Positions 45,501 to 58,035 of a DNA stretch of 64,000 nt are shown piece after piece. Every line of letters starts with the position of its first letter. The stretch's first letter is position 1. Source of the DNA: Spinellus fusiger (taxonomy: Eukaryota; Mucoromycota; Mucoromycetes; Mucorales; Phycomycetaceae); assembly GCA_025094145.1 (NCBI GenBank), contig JALLLS010000046.1:62001-126000 (forward strand), in the 5' to 3' direction. Made by a program: the position numbers and the translations under genes. The notes below the pieces were generated by a model, which worked only from the letters and a program-made list of their open reading frames with translations, was not told where the DNA came from and did no database searches.

Positions 45501-46303
45501 TTATGGGATACGATTCTATTTAAATAATGATGGACAATTTTACAGGTCACTTCCAAGACTGTGATAGTACTTGGGATTACAAATGTCTAATCGTCTAAGA
45601 AGAAAACACACTGAGAAAGTAGTAGATTCAATCTATTACGAGAAATCAATCTTTATTTCTTCCCCCTTTTATGGATATATTCTTCCTACTGATAATGACT
45701 TATTGTATGCTTTTTCATTAGTCTTATTTACTGGGAAATTTAATATTTATTTTGAAAAATGGTATTCTATAGTAAAAATAATAGCCAGGTGAATGCACAA
45801 GGAACGTTCTATCCTTTATGAAGAAGAAAGTTACAGTTCTTTTATCAAAAGTGACACGTCTATAAAAGAAAAGAGATTTATCCTATACTAATAGAGTGAG
45901 AGAAGTAGACTGTATAGATATCTAACGCTTTTATTCTTCTTTCTCAATAATGAGATTAAAAGAAATACATTATATTAATCTATATCTATATTTTGTTTGG
46001 AGTTCTGAGAGTAGAAAGAATAAAATGGGCAGTGTTTACAAAGAAATACTTTCTGTTTTTAATTCAATTGACTGCACAATGGCTTTTAATTTATTTAGAT
46101 AGAAATAATAATTCAATCCTTTGTATAGGATGCTAAAAAGAATAGACACGCCAATGACTCTCTATTATGAAAAAGATCATCCAGTCTATAATAGAAGAAA
46201 AAGAAAACAATATATTTACCAAGAAGAGACTTTTGCTTGTTAGTCTTAGTAAGGTGAGTAGTGAAAATTAATAGAATTTCTACTATCCACGTTACTTTGT
46301 ATT
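42597..46303. other. AT-rich intergenic region
   Basis: About 3.7 kb of AT-rich sequence. The open frames in it are short and without recognisable motifs. Gene deserts of this kind are where the mobile-element relics in this window sit. Confidence 0.5.
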
Positions 46304-47237
46304 GTACAGTGATAACTGTACAGGAAAATCACTTTTTTTCTCTGGGAGGTTGACTACTGACAGCCAAAAAAAAGTGTTCTTTCTTTTTGAATCTGCGGGA
46401 AGGAGCTGTGTATTGTTTGAACATAAAAATCGTTCTGGTCTTCTCTGATCTTTACATAAACCATAAAGAATATATCGAAAGTTCAAGGCAGCTACCACAT
46501 CTCTATTCCAAACACGATGGCAAACACGATCTCCAGAAGCAGCATCAGTCGTAGTATTAGTCGTAGCCTTTAAATATTTTTGGTATGAGCGTTCTTCTCA
46601 AAGGAAAGCAGCTGAAAGACTTGCCTTGAAGCTATAGGCATATATTCGAGAGTCTGTAGCACGCTTTTAAATGATTCAAAGAGTTGGCCTTGCACTCGTA
46701 ATCTATAGATTCTTTTGAGAACCTGTAGTCCGTAGCATACGAATCAAACAAGTTGCAAATCATCTCTACACTGAATTCAGAAAGAGAATCCCCAGATATA
46801 TCTTCTACTCTTCTTGATGAGCATACTTCATGTCCATTGGATTGTATGAACAACATTGAAAGTAATGTTCTCTGTAATTCAACACCAGTTCTTTATATAC
46901 TTTTTCTTTTTCTGTAGCCTTTTCTTTTCCCAGCTTGTAATTAGCTAAAAGAGATAAGAAGACTTCTTTAAAAAAGAGTATCATTGACAAAGTCTTCTAA
47001 ATGAAACCAAGGATCATCTTCCAGTACATAAACAAAGATGTACTTTAGACATGACAATGTATGTGACACCAAATAGTGACCTTTAGATACAGGTTCTTTA
47101 AGATGCTGGATGTACTGCGGCTTCCATCCTATGCTGCTAATGAAGATCTTGATATCTGTAATTATTAAAGGCGGGTCCCATGTAGAAAAAAAGAAAAGAG
47201 GATAAGAGAGAAATGTTACCACTTAATAACTATTTAT
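46304..47237 (-). mobile_element. Fanzor-like (TnpB-like) element relic, copy 1, inverted
   Basis: A 934-bp segment repeated in opposite orientation at 56090-57023 with very few differences. Minus-strand translation gives PPLIITDIKIFISSIGWK, KGHYLVSHTLSCLKYIFVYV, FFKEVFLSLLANYKLGKEK and, after several stops, DRVCHRVWNRDVVAALNFRY, followed by QRRPERFLCSN. The WNRDVxAxxN block matches the last RuvC motif of TnpB/Fanzor proteins. The central part is missing, so it is inactive. It differs from the family at 10.0 kb. Ends are short imperfect inverted repeats (AGTGGTAAC and AGTGATAAC). Confidence 0.68.
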
Positions 47238-47238
47238 A

Positions 47239-48032
47239 AAGTGATTAGTAAAAAGTAATAGGATATATTCAAATGCCGATTTCTTTTTTTAGATTCATAC
47301 TTTTCTTAATGATGTTATAGCTTCATGAATTCATTAGTTAAAGACGTGAAAGTTTCAATAGATACATATAATAGTGTTTAAAATAAATAAAAGTGATTTT
47401 ATTACAAGGTTGCTTAGTAGCCACCATCAGTCTTTGGCATCAATAACAGCCTGGCATCTCCGCCCTATACTGGCAATGAGGGTGTCTATTGTCTTTGCTA
47501 TTTTACCCTATTCCAACATCAGAGCAGCCTACAACCTTTCCTTGGTAGAATATAACCTCCTGTCCTTCCTGATAATCTTCTTGAGGTGGGTCCACAGATG
47601 ATCCATTGAATTGAGATCAGTATTATAAAGGCTATTAAAGAGTCATTGTTATACCATTAACTACTCTCTAATTGAGCTATTTTATCCGCATGGGGTCTTA
47701 AATTGTCCTCCTATAGGCGGTAACTGACTCCAGGGTTCAGAAGAGAGAGAATTACTTGAGTTCATGGCAGTAAACTTCTCGCAAGACATTGATGTACTTG
47801 TTAGAGTTTATTATAACCTCCACTATGATCCATCTCCCAACACCTTGATTGATAAAACAGACCCATACCATCACTCCACCACCTCCAAAATTCTTTGTCT
47901 TTAAGACATTCTTTGGATGATGTAGACATTACAAGAAAAGAAGTTATGAAAAAAAAGAATAGTGTTTGTTATTTTTTAATATAGAAATATCCCGAAATTT
48001 GAGAAAATTCTATTACTTTTGTTGGGTCATTT
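47239..48032 (-). mobile_element. Tc1/mariner relic C, TA-flanked
   Basis: A 794-bp element between TA dinucleotides with matched ends (AAAGTGATTAG and AAATGACCC). It lies directly against the Fanzor-like copy 1. Minus-strand reading gives DLNSMDHLWTHLKKI, the third-catalytic-residue region of Tc1 transposases (NPIEHLW), then IGRRCQAVIDAKD near the end. Stops interrupt the frame. Confidence 0.78.
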
Positions 48033-48120
48033 TAATAAAATTCGAAACACTTATCCAAACTGATGCCTCTTCAATTTAAGAGTCCGCATAAGAGACTCTT
48101 TCTTTGCTTTGCTTCGTTTT

Positions 48121-49044
48121 ATGGGGCTTGTCTTTAGTGGATTGTGGAATCGTCTATTCTCAAAGACTTTGGTCAAGATTATTATCGTTGGGCTTGATAA
48201 TGCCGGAAAGACTACCATTCTTTACAAGCTGTAAGCTACCCAGGAGTAATAACCAGTGTAAGCTCATCCCTTTAGACTGATGAACCAAGTGGTTACTACG
48301 ACTCCAACTATTGGTAGTAATGTAGAAGAAGTCGAGTACAAAAACATAAGGTTCCTCATGTGGGTAAGGATAAAAGGGGTCTTATTGGATGTCTGTGTAG
48401 GAGAGTAAACTTCCAAGCCATAGGATATTGGTGGCCAAGAGTCACTTCGTATTTCGTGGAAGACTTATTATGTGAACACAAAGGTAGGTGTAGAGTGTAG
48501 GGTGTAGAAGAAGAAAGGCTTATAGGTGTATTAGGCAGTGATCATGGTGATTGACAGCACAGATACAAATCGTCTTTCTATTGCGAAACGCGAATTACAC
48601 CAAATGATGGAGAGCGAAGTAAGATAATACTATCAAAGAAAAGAAAGACAGAGTGGTGTGTGTGTGTGTGTGTGTGTGTGCGTTTCTATTAACAGAGGAA
48701 TGGTGGCTAGCAATTGCAAGATGCTAGCTTGCTAGTATTTTCAAACAAACAAGATGTAAAAGGTGCTATGAGTGCTGCTCATGTATCTGAGGCATTAGGT
48801 CTAACACAGCTCAAGGATCGTCAGTGGCATATCCAGGTATTTTAAATGTGAATGTGGATGTGAATGTGAATGTGTGTATGAAGAGGAGTGTGCTAAATGT
48901 ATGCTGTATTATTTAGGCTTGTTCTGCACTTTCAGGGGATGGGTAATTGAATAGAATAATCTAATAAGTATAATTACTAAGAGATTTAATCACTATAGAC
49001 TGTATGAGGGGCTGGACTGGGTTGTCCTACAGCTATCCGTATAG
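48121..49044 (+). CDS. ARL5: ARL5-type small GTPase
   Basis: Arf-like GTPase that in other organisms recruits the GARP tethering complex at the trans-Golgi. Seven exons (48121-48230, 48276-48363, 48424-48483, 48535-48618, 48711-48836, 48917-48942, 48999-49044) give 179 aa, exactly the human ARL5 length. Motifs: P-loop GLDNAGKTT, switch [15 protein letters not shown], switch [16 protein letters not shown] base-recognition motif and the SAL motif ACSALSG. Gly2 in MGLVFS permits N-myristoylation. Intron 4 holds a TG repeat. The GSNVEE and SWKTYYVNT sequences distinguish ARL5 from ARF1 and ARL1. Confidence 0.94.
48658..48682. repeat. TG repeat in ARL5 intron 4
   Basis: About twelve TG units. Confidence 0.9.
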
Positions 49045-49346
49045 ATAGGGCTTATATGATATACGGAGGTGAGATATGCTTTTTTTTTATAATACTACTA
49101 TTACTATTATTATGTTTTATTCGATACTCTATTCGTTCGTTCGTCTGTTCTTTATTATGCTTCATTCTGGACAAAGTGTCTTATTTTTTCACAAACACCC
49201 AAAAAAAGTATGATGGTGCAATTGGAATGTTAAGTTTAAGTGTCAGATAAAGACGAAAATACTATAAATCTTCACAAGAACAATGTATAACAAAGTGAAA
49301 AGATAAAACCTATTTTTCTATATATTTATTATTCTTGAACATTTGA

Positions 49347-51395
49347 ATGCTCATACCCATATCTCATCTGTTGGTATTTCGTAAGTGGATTCAACTCAAT
49401 GGCTACAATACAAAGGTATTGATTAATCAAACACAACACAGTGGCAGTCTATGTGCTTGAGATATATGCAGCAAACCAAACACTATACAGTGTCATTGGT
49501 ATGACATCCTCTGAAGATGTCAATACTGCGATAGACTTGGGTGTTTTAATAAATGGCAACGTACATATCATGGAGCCATATGAAAAGGGTAGTATTCTCT
49601 TTCGAGGTGAAGCACCTTCTGGCCAACATTATCGCTACGTTAAAATCATGAAGAAGACTCAAAACATAATTGATCAAGAGCCTTTTGAACGCGATCCCAT
49701 CTTTGACGATTCCACTTTTAATGAGTTCTATGGTCGCAAATGGACTTATAAGGATATCGAGACCTTTGCTCCATTACCTAACTATCCTAGAACCTTCAAT
49801 CGACTTGAATCACGATACCATGCACTAAATGAGATTCCTTCAATCCACTTGACAGCAAATGCAACAGACGTTGAGCTTCTTCATACTTACTACATGGAAG
49901 GCATCACGATCACTGCCAATATGACGCATATCAGGTAAGGTTTATATGCATATATAAGGTTATATAGGTGTATGTACATAAATATATACCTATATGTATA
50001 TCTTAATCTCCATTCTAATGATAAAAAAAACTTATTTTATATTCAGTGGCAAAAAAATTACCAAGGTTCACGATGTAAAACTAAAGATTAGTGGCCGGTC
50101 TTCTCGCTATTTGACTAAAGTTCCTTATACCATCAAAGTCCCTAAAAAGCAGTCTTTTGAAGGCTACCAAAAGATCAAGCTTCGATCTCCTACTGCAGAT
50201 CCTTCTTACATGCGTGAGAAGCTTTCCTATGATATGTTGAAGTCTGCAGGTGTCCCTGCCAGTCAGGCATCTTATGTCAGGTAAAGAATAAATAAATAAT
50301 ACTTGATATTTATACATTGAATATGTTTATGTATATATTTATATATAGAGTTTTTATTAATAACAAGGCCATTGGTGTTTTCGTTCTTGCAGAGAAATAC
50401 GATGCTAGATGGATCGCCAATGAGTTCAATGGAGGTCAATTGCCTTACCAACATGGAACTCTGATAACAGCAAAAGGCACCAACTTATACACAGGAAACT
50501 CTGCTGATCTGAGCTACCATGGAGACAATGTGGCTTACTATAATTCAAGTGGATACCAATTTGTGGAAAGTCCAGTATCTACCAACAACTCCATGACAGA
50601 ACTTGTCACATTTATTAAATTTATTGACAAACAACTGAAATTCCGTATCCCAAACACCAACTTATCTGAAAAAGAACTCACAGAGACTTGGGAAAAAGTC
50701 TTTGACGTGGATGGATTCTTAATCAAGTAGGTTATCAATAATGAATACATAAAATCCACACTAACATTTTGATTAGTATGGTCATGGAATTTTATAATGC
50801 ACATGTGGATGGTCTTTTACAGAATTGCAATAATTACTATCTCTACAAGGATCCTGCTAAAGATCGTTTTGTATTAATAAGTTGGGACCTTGACTATGTG
50901 ATGGGAAATGGTCCTGTCATTATGAAGAAGATCAACATTGGAGACTATCGTAAATACGGTGGTATTAAAACTCGTCCACTCATGAAAGCTATCTTGAGAA
51001 TCCCAACTTTCAGAAAGAGATTCGAGACTCATGTGAAGAACTTTGCTGATTATTTTTATGAACCAACCATTGCAAACCGTGTCATTGATTCTCATGCAGA
51101 CTTCATACAAGAAGATGTAGAATGGGACTATTCTTTGCCTCGTATACGTAATGGTCTGAATTTTATTCCTTTTGGTCCACACTTCTTTAGTAATGTACGC
51201 AATAATGTCTATGGTGATAATGCTGGCAAACCACTCTCCATCAGCTATCGCAATTCCATTGACTTTCTTATTCGAGTGAACCGAATCATTGATCTGAACA
51301 AGTCAATCAATGGTACCATTCAATATACTTCACTGTACCCCATCAAGCAATGGTTCGAAGAGAAATATAGCAACGTCTATAAGGCTATAGGATAG
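49347..51395 (+). CDS. CotH: CotH-family (spore-coat kinase-like) protein
   Basis: CotH proteins are atypical protein kinases of bacterial spore coats; in Mucorales they form a surface-protein family, with some members acting as host-cell ligands. Exons 49347-49380, 49442-49934, 50047-50280, 50349-50726 and 50777-51395 give 585 aa. The first exon plus the start of exon 2 encode a hydrophobic leader (MLIPISHLLVF then LAVYVLE), probably a signal peptide. Recognisable core segments are VKLKISGRSSR, SYVRVFINNKAIGVFVLAEK and LISWDLDYVMGN, with the conserved DxD. I did not recognise the short surface motif reported for mucormycosis-associated CotH3, and no GPI site is evident at the C-terminus. Role in this organism unknown. 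Confidence 0.88.
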
Positions 51396-52268
51396 TGGAT
51401 TTATCTATTAATAGCACTCTTTGTCTATGTTAAAGAGAAATAATGTGGAGAGTAATAATAATTTATAACTTATACAGTTTTCTCTAGAACTTAATAAATA
51501 TTCAAATTATCTATGGTTTAGTTCCATAAACTACACTCTTTTCTAATGATGACTATCGAAATAATAACACCAATGAAAATTTAAATATGTTTTTTCCTAA
51601 TGTTTTCTTAACGTGGGGCTTTTTATGCATATGATTTTAGTGTGGTCCAAAATGATGTCTATAAACATACTTTTCATTGACACCATCTATTAAATATTAG
51701 ATACACATTTACAGTTAATAAATATTTTAGCCCTTTATTCATTTAATAGAGAAATAATGAAGTGAACAATGACTATTTTAAACTTTAATCAATAAGGTAT
51801 AATCTACATTTTCTTTTTCTATTAATTTTTTCATGAAAAAACATTAAAGGTTTGTTTTATTACTAGGTTTACCCATTTTAGCGTTACATAAAAAGGGAAT
51901 GACAAAAAGGAGTGTGTATCTTCTTTCTATTACCAACCCCTTTATTTCATGTACTAATTCTGTTGATAATCCCAACTGAATTTGAAGTCATCCAAATGGT
52001 CTTTTTTAATATTGCAATGATACTTGTTAGGAGAAAGACATTTCTTTTTTTTGCCGAGGATACTCATGTCAAAGAGTGCTTACGACACCTTTTCTTTTTT
52101 TCTCTTTCAATATTATTATAGAATAGATAATAGATTCTAAATATCATCTTTGATGAATTGTTCTTATCCTTTTACTAAATTATTTGTATTAAACATTGAA
52201 ATCAACCATGACATGCAACTAAGTAAGAAAGGAAAACAGGAATTACTCTACATGTTTATATTGGAAAA
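51396..52268. other. AT-rich intergenic region
   Basis: About 870 bp between the convergent CotH gene and membrane protein. No feature seen apart from AT-rich tracts. Confidence 0.5.
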
Positions 52269-54307
52269 CTAAGTAGGGCATGCAAATCCGCCTGTAGCAG
52301 GTGTAGCAATAACAGTAGGCTTATACCCCAACCAGTCAAGACCAAAGATATGAAGAGTGATCCAGAAATGGAGTTGTAAGGACTCTCGTTGGCCCTGGTC
52401 TTGAGGTACAGAAACAGACTGAGGTGTACAGGCCTTGGTAAGATCAACAAAGGTAGTGTCGGAGGCATCTCTAGCTTGATAATCTACACGGATAGGTAAT
52501 TGGATCGTTGAGATGGCCCTCGGGGGTAAAATGATGGTTTCTGGGTTAGGATCACTGTTATGTAGGCCTTTTCCAATCAGCAGGCCTGTGAGAGAATCCT
52601 TAGCAATGACCTGGATGGCTACAAGACGAGTAGGAACTCGGTTCTGTCGATTGTCTACTGTGACATTGACGAGCCACTCAGTCTCAAAAGCTGTATTGCC
52701 CACCATGATACCCTGTCGAGTCTGGGTGATCTTTGCTTGACTTGTCAATGAGGCTCCTTCAATACGCATTAAGGGTGTCCGTGGCCATAAGAAGTAGGCA
52801 ATAACAGCTAGCAAAATAACACTGATAAAAGTACAAATCACCCAGCTACGACGCCCACAGTTTGAGTTGGCTTTAGCATGACGCTCTTCACCTTCTTTAT
52901 CACGTCTCTGTTGTGGGTGTCGATTTGATGCTTGATTTGGACGCTGTCCGCAGCTGAAGAAGCAGCACCCAATCCAAAAACTTCGAGGTGGAGAATGTGG
53001 TGGAGGTGGTGGAGAATTTGTCGATAATAATACTTGGGATGGCTCTGTAGAGTGCGTACGTGGTTCCCGATGTATCTCACGTACATACTTTTTTGGATGA
53101 GCAGCCTCCATAGTGACTGGATCTTCTGCATAACGATCTTCTTTTTCTTCGTGGTTTTTAAGTGTTAGCACAGAAGAGACTTCTTCTGCCAAGGGTCTCT
53201 CTTCTTCAAGAGAAATTTTCTGATCACAGTCACCTCGTTCATCATGTCGCTCTACAAGGTGTTCATCCATAGAATACGATCGATGGGTTGGACAATATTC
53301 ACTTAGTTCTTTGATACTGTGTGTAACGTGCTTTCCTGCCTCGATGAATTTTGAGTAGATTGGTTTTTTTCGGTCAGATTGAACAAGTGTTTCTTGACTG
53401 CCCCAAGGACGGTTAGGATTTCTACCATTAACTGTGCCAGAAGGAGATGTGATAGAAAGATCCAGATTAAGGTTATTATCGAGAACTGCACTTCGACGTG
53501 ATCCAGGGCCTTCCAACGGATGAACAACGTCGCCTGAATAATTTAATATAAAAAATTCTATAGATATTCGAGTGACTTACTTAGTGAATGGCGATGGCCA
53601 AGATCAAGTTCATCCATGATAGACCGGGATCTTGTACGATTCATACCCGTGGATTCAGGAGATGATGACTGTAGCGAACTGTGCTTCATAAAAGCATCTG
53701 CAATGGCTAATCTTTTTGGACCAAGTGTAAAAACAGGAGATGTAGGGTTCAATAATGTACGCCCAGAAAAGTTAGAGGCAGATCTTTCTCTCATAGGGAT
53801 AGAGAGGGTGTCATTCGAATGCATAGATGAGTTGGAGGACATAAATCTTTCGGCAACCGAGAGTTTGCTGGTGTCCACATACAGTTTTTTAGTATCTGGT
53901 GTAGAGGTTGTTGGAGGGGGTGGTTCATGATCCAATGATACAACAGTAGATGGTGATGGTGATATATTCCTTGGCTGATTGTAGTTTGTGCTCATAAATC
54001 GATCCGCAATAGATAAGTGAGGTACAGATGATGTGTTACTGCTACTACGCAAAGTAGATGCAAAAGGTCGACGACGATCAAATGTCTGAGTATTCTCTTG
54101 AGTATTAGTGAGAGAGTGAGTACACCGTGATCCAGAGAGGGGTGTAAGCGTTACATTTGGGTCTGTATCAATAGATGGAATAAGTGATATCAATGGACCG
54201 TCAGATAAACGACCACGAAGAGAAGGATGTCTAGTGTCTTTATTTGACTTTTCTGCTCTACTTGATCCAATAGAAGGTATACGTGAGTGTGGATGTTTTG
54301 CCACCAT
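52269..54307 (-). CDS. Single-pass membrane protein with LEA2-like C-terminal domain
   Basis: Exons 54307-53581 and 53533-52269 give 663 aa. The long N-terminal part is Ser/Thr/Pro-rich, probably cytosolic, and contains three similar short motifs (LSIADRFMS, LSVAERFMS, LAIADAFMK). A cluster of Cys (WIGCCFFSCG) precedes a basic stretch and one transmembrane helix (WVICTFISVILLAVIAYFLW). The remaining about 200 residues resemble a LEA2/late-embryogenesis-like beta-sandwich (MVGNTAFETEWLVNVTVDN, TRLVAIQVIAKDS, TIQLPIRVDYQA). Such topology occurs in fungal vacuolar and plasma-membrane proteins, but I cannot name the gene. Confidence 0.7.
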
Positions 54308-56089
54308 ATCTTTCCTAGCTTTCTTATATTTCTCGCTTTATCTCGCCCTTTCTTTTCTATATCCTTATTATTATTAATATGAACAAGTGTACAATACAAT
54401 AGAAGCTTTGCACAGTAAAAAGATCGAAAAAAAAGAGTTAACAAAAGAATAATAGAATAGGAAAAAGAGAATAGGAAACGAAGGAGACAAAATAAAGAAA
54501 GAGGGAATGAAGGGATAAGAAACATTACATATGGATGTGTTTAGGGAGATGCTTCTTTAGCTATTTGTGCTTTTGAAGTAGGGGAAGTCTCGCGCATCCT
54601 TCTCCTATGACTATCTATCTTCCTGTATCTTTGGCCGTGCACTCCTGTAAACCAGAGATTCGAGTATGGCGGGAAACGAGCCTACTAGCAAGATCTGTTG
54701 CCATATTTATCATCACTAGACATCATCTCCCTGGGAAATACTTTATCGACTTCATAGAACAGTATATTATTGTGTTTTATAAATATATATATATCTTTTA
54801 TTTATTTCATAATAGCATCTTAAAGTACTATTATCTTCCTTGATTTATAGGTTATTATCTCAAGTAAGAAAATAAAAAAATAGTATCTATCATTGTACTA
54901 TAGATTTGCTATACAGATGTCTAAACCATGAGCAAAGAGTGTAGGGATATCACTTGCATGGAACTCCCACGGAGAGCGAATAAAGTGTCTTGTATTATAA
55001 TAGGCCCCGACCCCAGTGTACTTTACAGGGAACTTATATCGCCCCTTCTTCTAGGTACATATCCCTCATTGAAGCTGCTGGATGTTGCCATGCATTGATA
55101 GTATAATTTTATGCCCATAGAATCTAATTAAGGTGAAAAGTGTGATGAATAGAAAATACAACTATCTTTTTGTGTTTTCTTCTCCTTTGGCATCTCTTTC
55201 ACTCATTCCAATATATTTGGACTCCTTTGTTTATATTCCAGAATCTATACTATTTCTTTAGATTTTGAACCATATTAATTGCTTAGGACTTTTGTAGTAT
55301 CGACTATTGGTTTGGTAATTTACTTATAACGTGTATTAACCAAGAACAATACAAAAGTGACACCAACCACATCTCAATAAAGCCCTCTATTTAAACAACA
55401 TGGTAATAATAGATTCTTGTGGTATTTTCCATGTCACCCTGTTATCTTTGGTGCATATACTTTTTGCGCACACGGACACACGGACACACATCTCCCTAAT
55501 TTTCAGTAGATATTTCTTTATACACACACACAGAGAGAGAGAGAAGTATATCAGTAAATAATCGTGTAAATCATGTTAGTAAACACACTAACATTTTTAT
55601 TGTGTAAAATTTAGCCAAACTAATATAAAATAAGTGATAATACATGTTCATCATTGCTATTGCAAATAGTTCTTATGGTTAATAGATGGTAGCTTAATTA
55701 TACCTGTTACTTATAACCAGATCATTGAAACTACCAGCTGATGGGGCTGACTTTTGACAATTGTAGATTTGTTACCAATGCTCGTTTGCATGATCAAAGC
55801 CTATCTGATATAGTTTGTTTTGTGCTTCTTTTTTTTTAAAAAAAAACTTTTAAAAGAATAGTAATCAATAATAAATGAATTATAACATAAAGTATATAAT
55901 TTTTAGTTTATAAACTATTTACATAAATTATTTACACACTTTTCTTTAAAAGATTGTCGCATTTTTTTCATAATAAACTGTCTTGTAAGGGTTTTTGTCC
56001 TATATAACCTATGAAATTAGTCCCATCATTAAAATGAAACCCTCTATTGTTAATTAATCTGTCTGATCCTATCACCATTTTGTCTTTAC
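54308..56089. other. AT-rich intergenic region
   Basis: About 1.8 kb. The open frames at 54525 (-) and 54607 (+) are short, lack motifs and are in AT-rich DNA. No gene supported. Confidence 0.45.
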
Positions 56090-57023
56090 ATAAATAGTTA
56101 TTAAGTGGTAACATTTCTCTCTTATCCTCTTATCTTTCTTTCTACATGGAGCCCGCCTTTAATAATTACAGCTATCAAGATCTTCATTAGCAGCATAGGA
56201 TGGAAGCCGCAGTACATCCAGCATCTTAAAGAACCTGTATCTAAAGGTCACTATTTGGTGTCACATACATTGTCATGTCTAAAGTACATCTTTGTTTATG
56301 TACTGGAAGATGATCCTTGGTTTCATTTAGAAGACTTTGTCAATGATACTCTTTTTTAAAGAAGTCTTCTTATCTCTTTTAGCTAATTACAAGCTGGGAA
56401 AAGAAAAGGCTACAGAAAAAGAAAAAGTATATAAAGAACTGGTGTTGAATTACAGAGAACATTACTTTCAATGTTGTTCATATAATCCAATGGACATGAA
56501 GTATGCTCATCAAGAAGAGTAGAAGATATATCTGGGGATTCTCTTTCTGAATTCAGTGTAGAGATGATTTGCAACTTGTTTGATTCGTATGCTACGGACT
56601 ACAGGTTCTCAAAAGAATCTATAGATTACGAGTGCAAGGCCAACTCTTTGAATCATTTAAAAGCGTGCTACAGACTCTCGAATATATGCCTATAGCTTCA
56701 AGGCAAGTCTTTCAGCTGCTTTCCTTTGAGAAGAACGCTCATACCAAAAATATTTAAAGGCTACGACTAATACTACGACTGATGCTGCTTCTGGAGATCG
56801 TGTTTGCCATCGTGTTTGGAATAGAGATGTGGTAACTGCCTTGAACTTTCGATATATTCTTTATGGTTTATGTAAAGATCAGAGAAGACCAGAACGATTT
56901 TTATGTTCAAACAATACACAGCTCCTTCCCGCAGATTCAAAAAGAAAGAACACTTTTTTTTGGCTGTCAGTAGTCAACCTCCCAGAGAAAGAAAGTGATT
57001 TTCCTGTACAGTTATCACTGTAC
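56090..57023 (+). mobile_element. Fanzor-like (TnpB-like) element relic, copy 2
   Basis: A 934-bp inverted duplicate of 46304-47237, same length and almost identical. The plus strand reads PPLIITAIKIFISSIGWK, KGHYLVSHTLSCLKYIFVYV, then stops, and later DRVCHRVWNRDVVTALNFRY followed by QRRPERFLCSN. Only conservative differences separate the copies (for example AALNF and TALNF), so duplication was recent. Broken reading frames make it inactive. Confidence 0.68.
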
Positions 57024-58035
57024 TACCCATAGTACTTCTGTAAGTCTTAATACATTACTCCATAAAGAAGACTAACTTTTTTTTTCTCTTCCAATTATCT
57101 CTCTTACTCTTACTTTATTTAAATACAAGCTGATAAGCAAATACTGATTGTCTTTTTACTAATATCTCCATGTGCCATTTTTAAACTTGTTTATCGGTCA
57201 ATTTTTACTTTATCTCTACATTAATTTTTTTTGCTAATAGTGTGCCAATAATCTATGAATAAAGTGTGAAAGATTACAATAGATACTATAGTCACAATTG
57301 TGAGAGTAAATGATTATGGTCTAGGGCTATCAGTCGTCTGGGTAGTTGTCTCTCAGTGGCGGTTATGAAAGATCAATTACTAAAAGATTCATTTAGTCTT
57401 TTGAGTACATGTCTGACATTCAACAACAGAAGCCACTCAACAAATACTTTCTTATTGACTATATTTATAGTGTCTTTTACTATTGATTATAGAGTTTTGT
57501 TGTGGACAGTTATAAGATAAATGCCACTAAGACATTGGATGACTTACATTTTGGCTTATTTAAGACAAATAAAGTGACTCGGTAGATCCTCTCAAGAGAA
57601 AACAAAAACACAGCACATGGTCTAGGCTTTTGAGATCAGTTATCCAGTCCATGTACCCAGTATCTCTTAAAATATATCATTACTCTTGGTTAAATCTAAG
57701 TGATCTGCGTTTTAGTTAAGTAATGAAATAAAACAATGACTTTTCTATATTCATCTCAATAAAAACTAAAATAAAGAAAGATACAATAATAATAAAAAAC
57801 TATAGAACATAATAAGAAACAATAGTTCATTGCAGTTTGACAATTGAATAATAATAGTTTTTAAACTTGCCTATAGGCTAATGTCGGTTACAAGTGTATT
57901 GATAGATAGATAGATAGATAGATAGATATAGATGGTTTTAAATAAATGAAAAATAATATGTATAGGCCTAAGTATTTTCTTATGTTTTTACATCTCAAAC
58001 AAGTATTGAATTAATATTCCAAATCAATTGGATTA
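57024..58035. other. AT-rich intergenic region
   Basis: About 1 kb with a GATA tetranucleotide run at 57899-57926. No gene recognised. Confidence 0.5.
57899..57926. repeat. GATA microsatellite
   Basis: Seven perfect TAGA/GATA units. Confidence 0.9.

Noticed and set aside
54190..54525. 111-aa minus-strand ORF upstream of the LEA2-like gene
   Set aside because: Overlaps that gene's 5' end in another frame and is low-complexity Leu/Phe/Ser.
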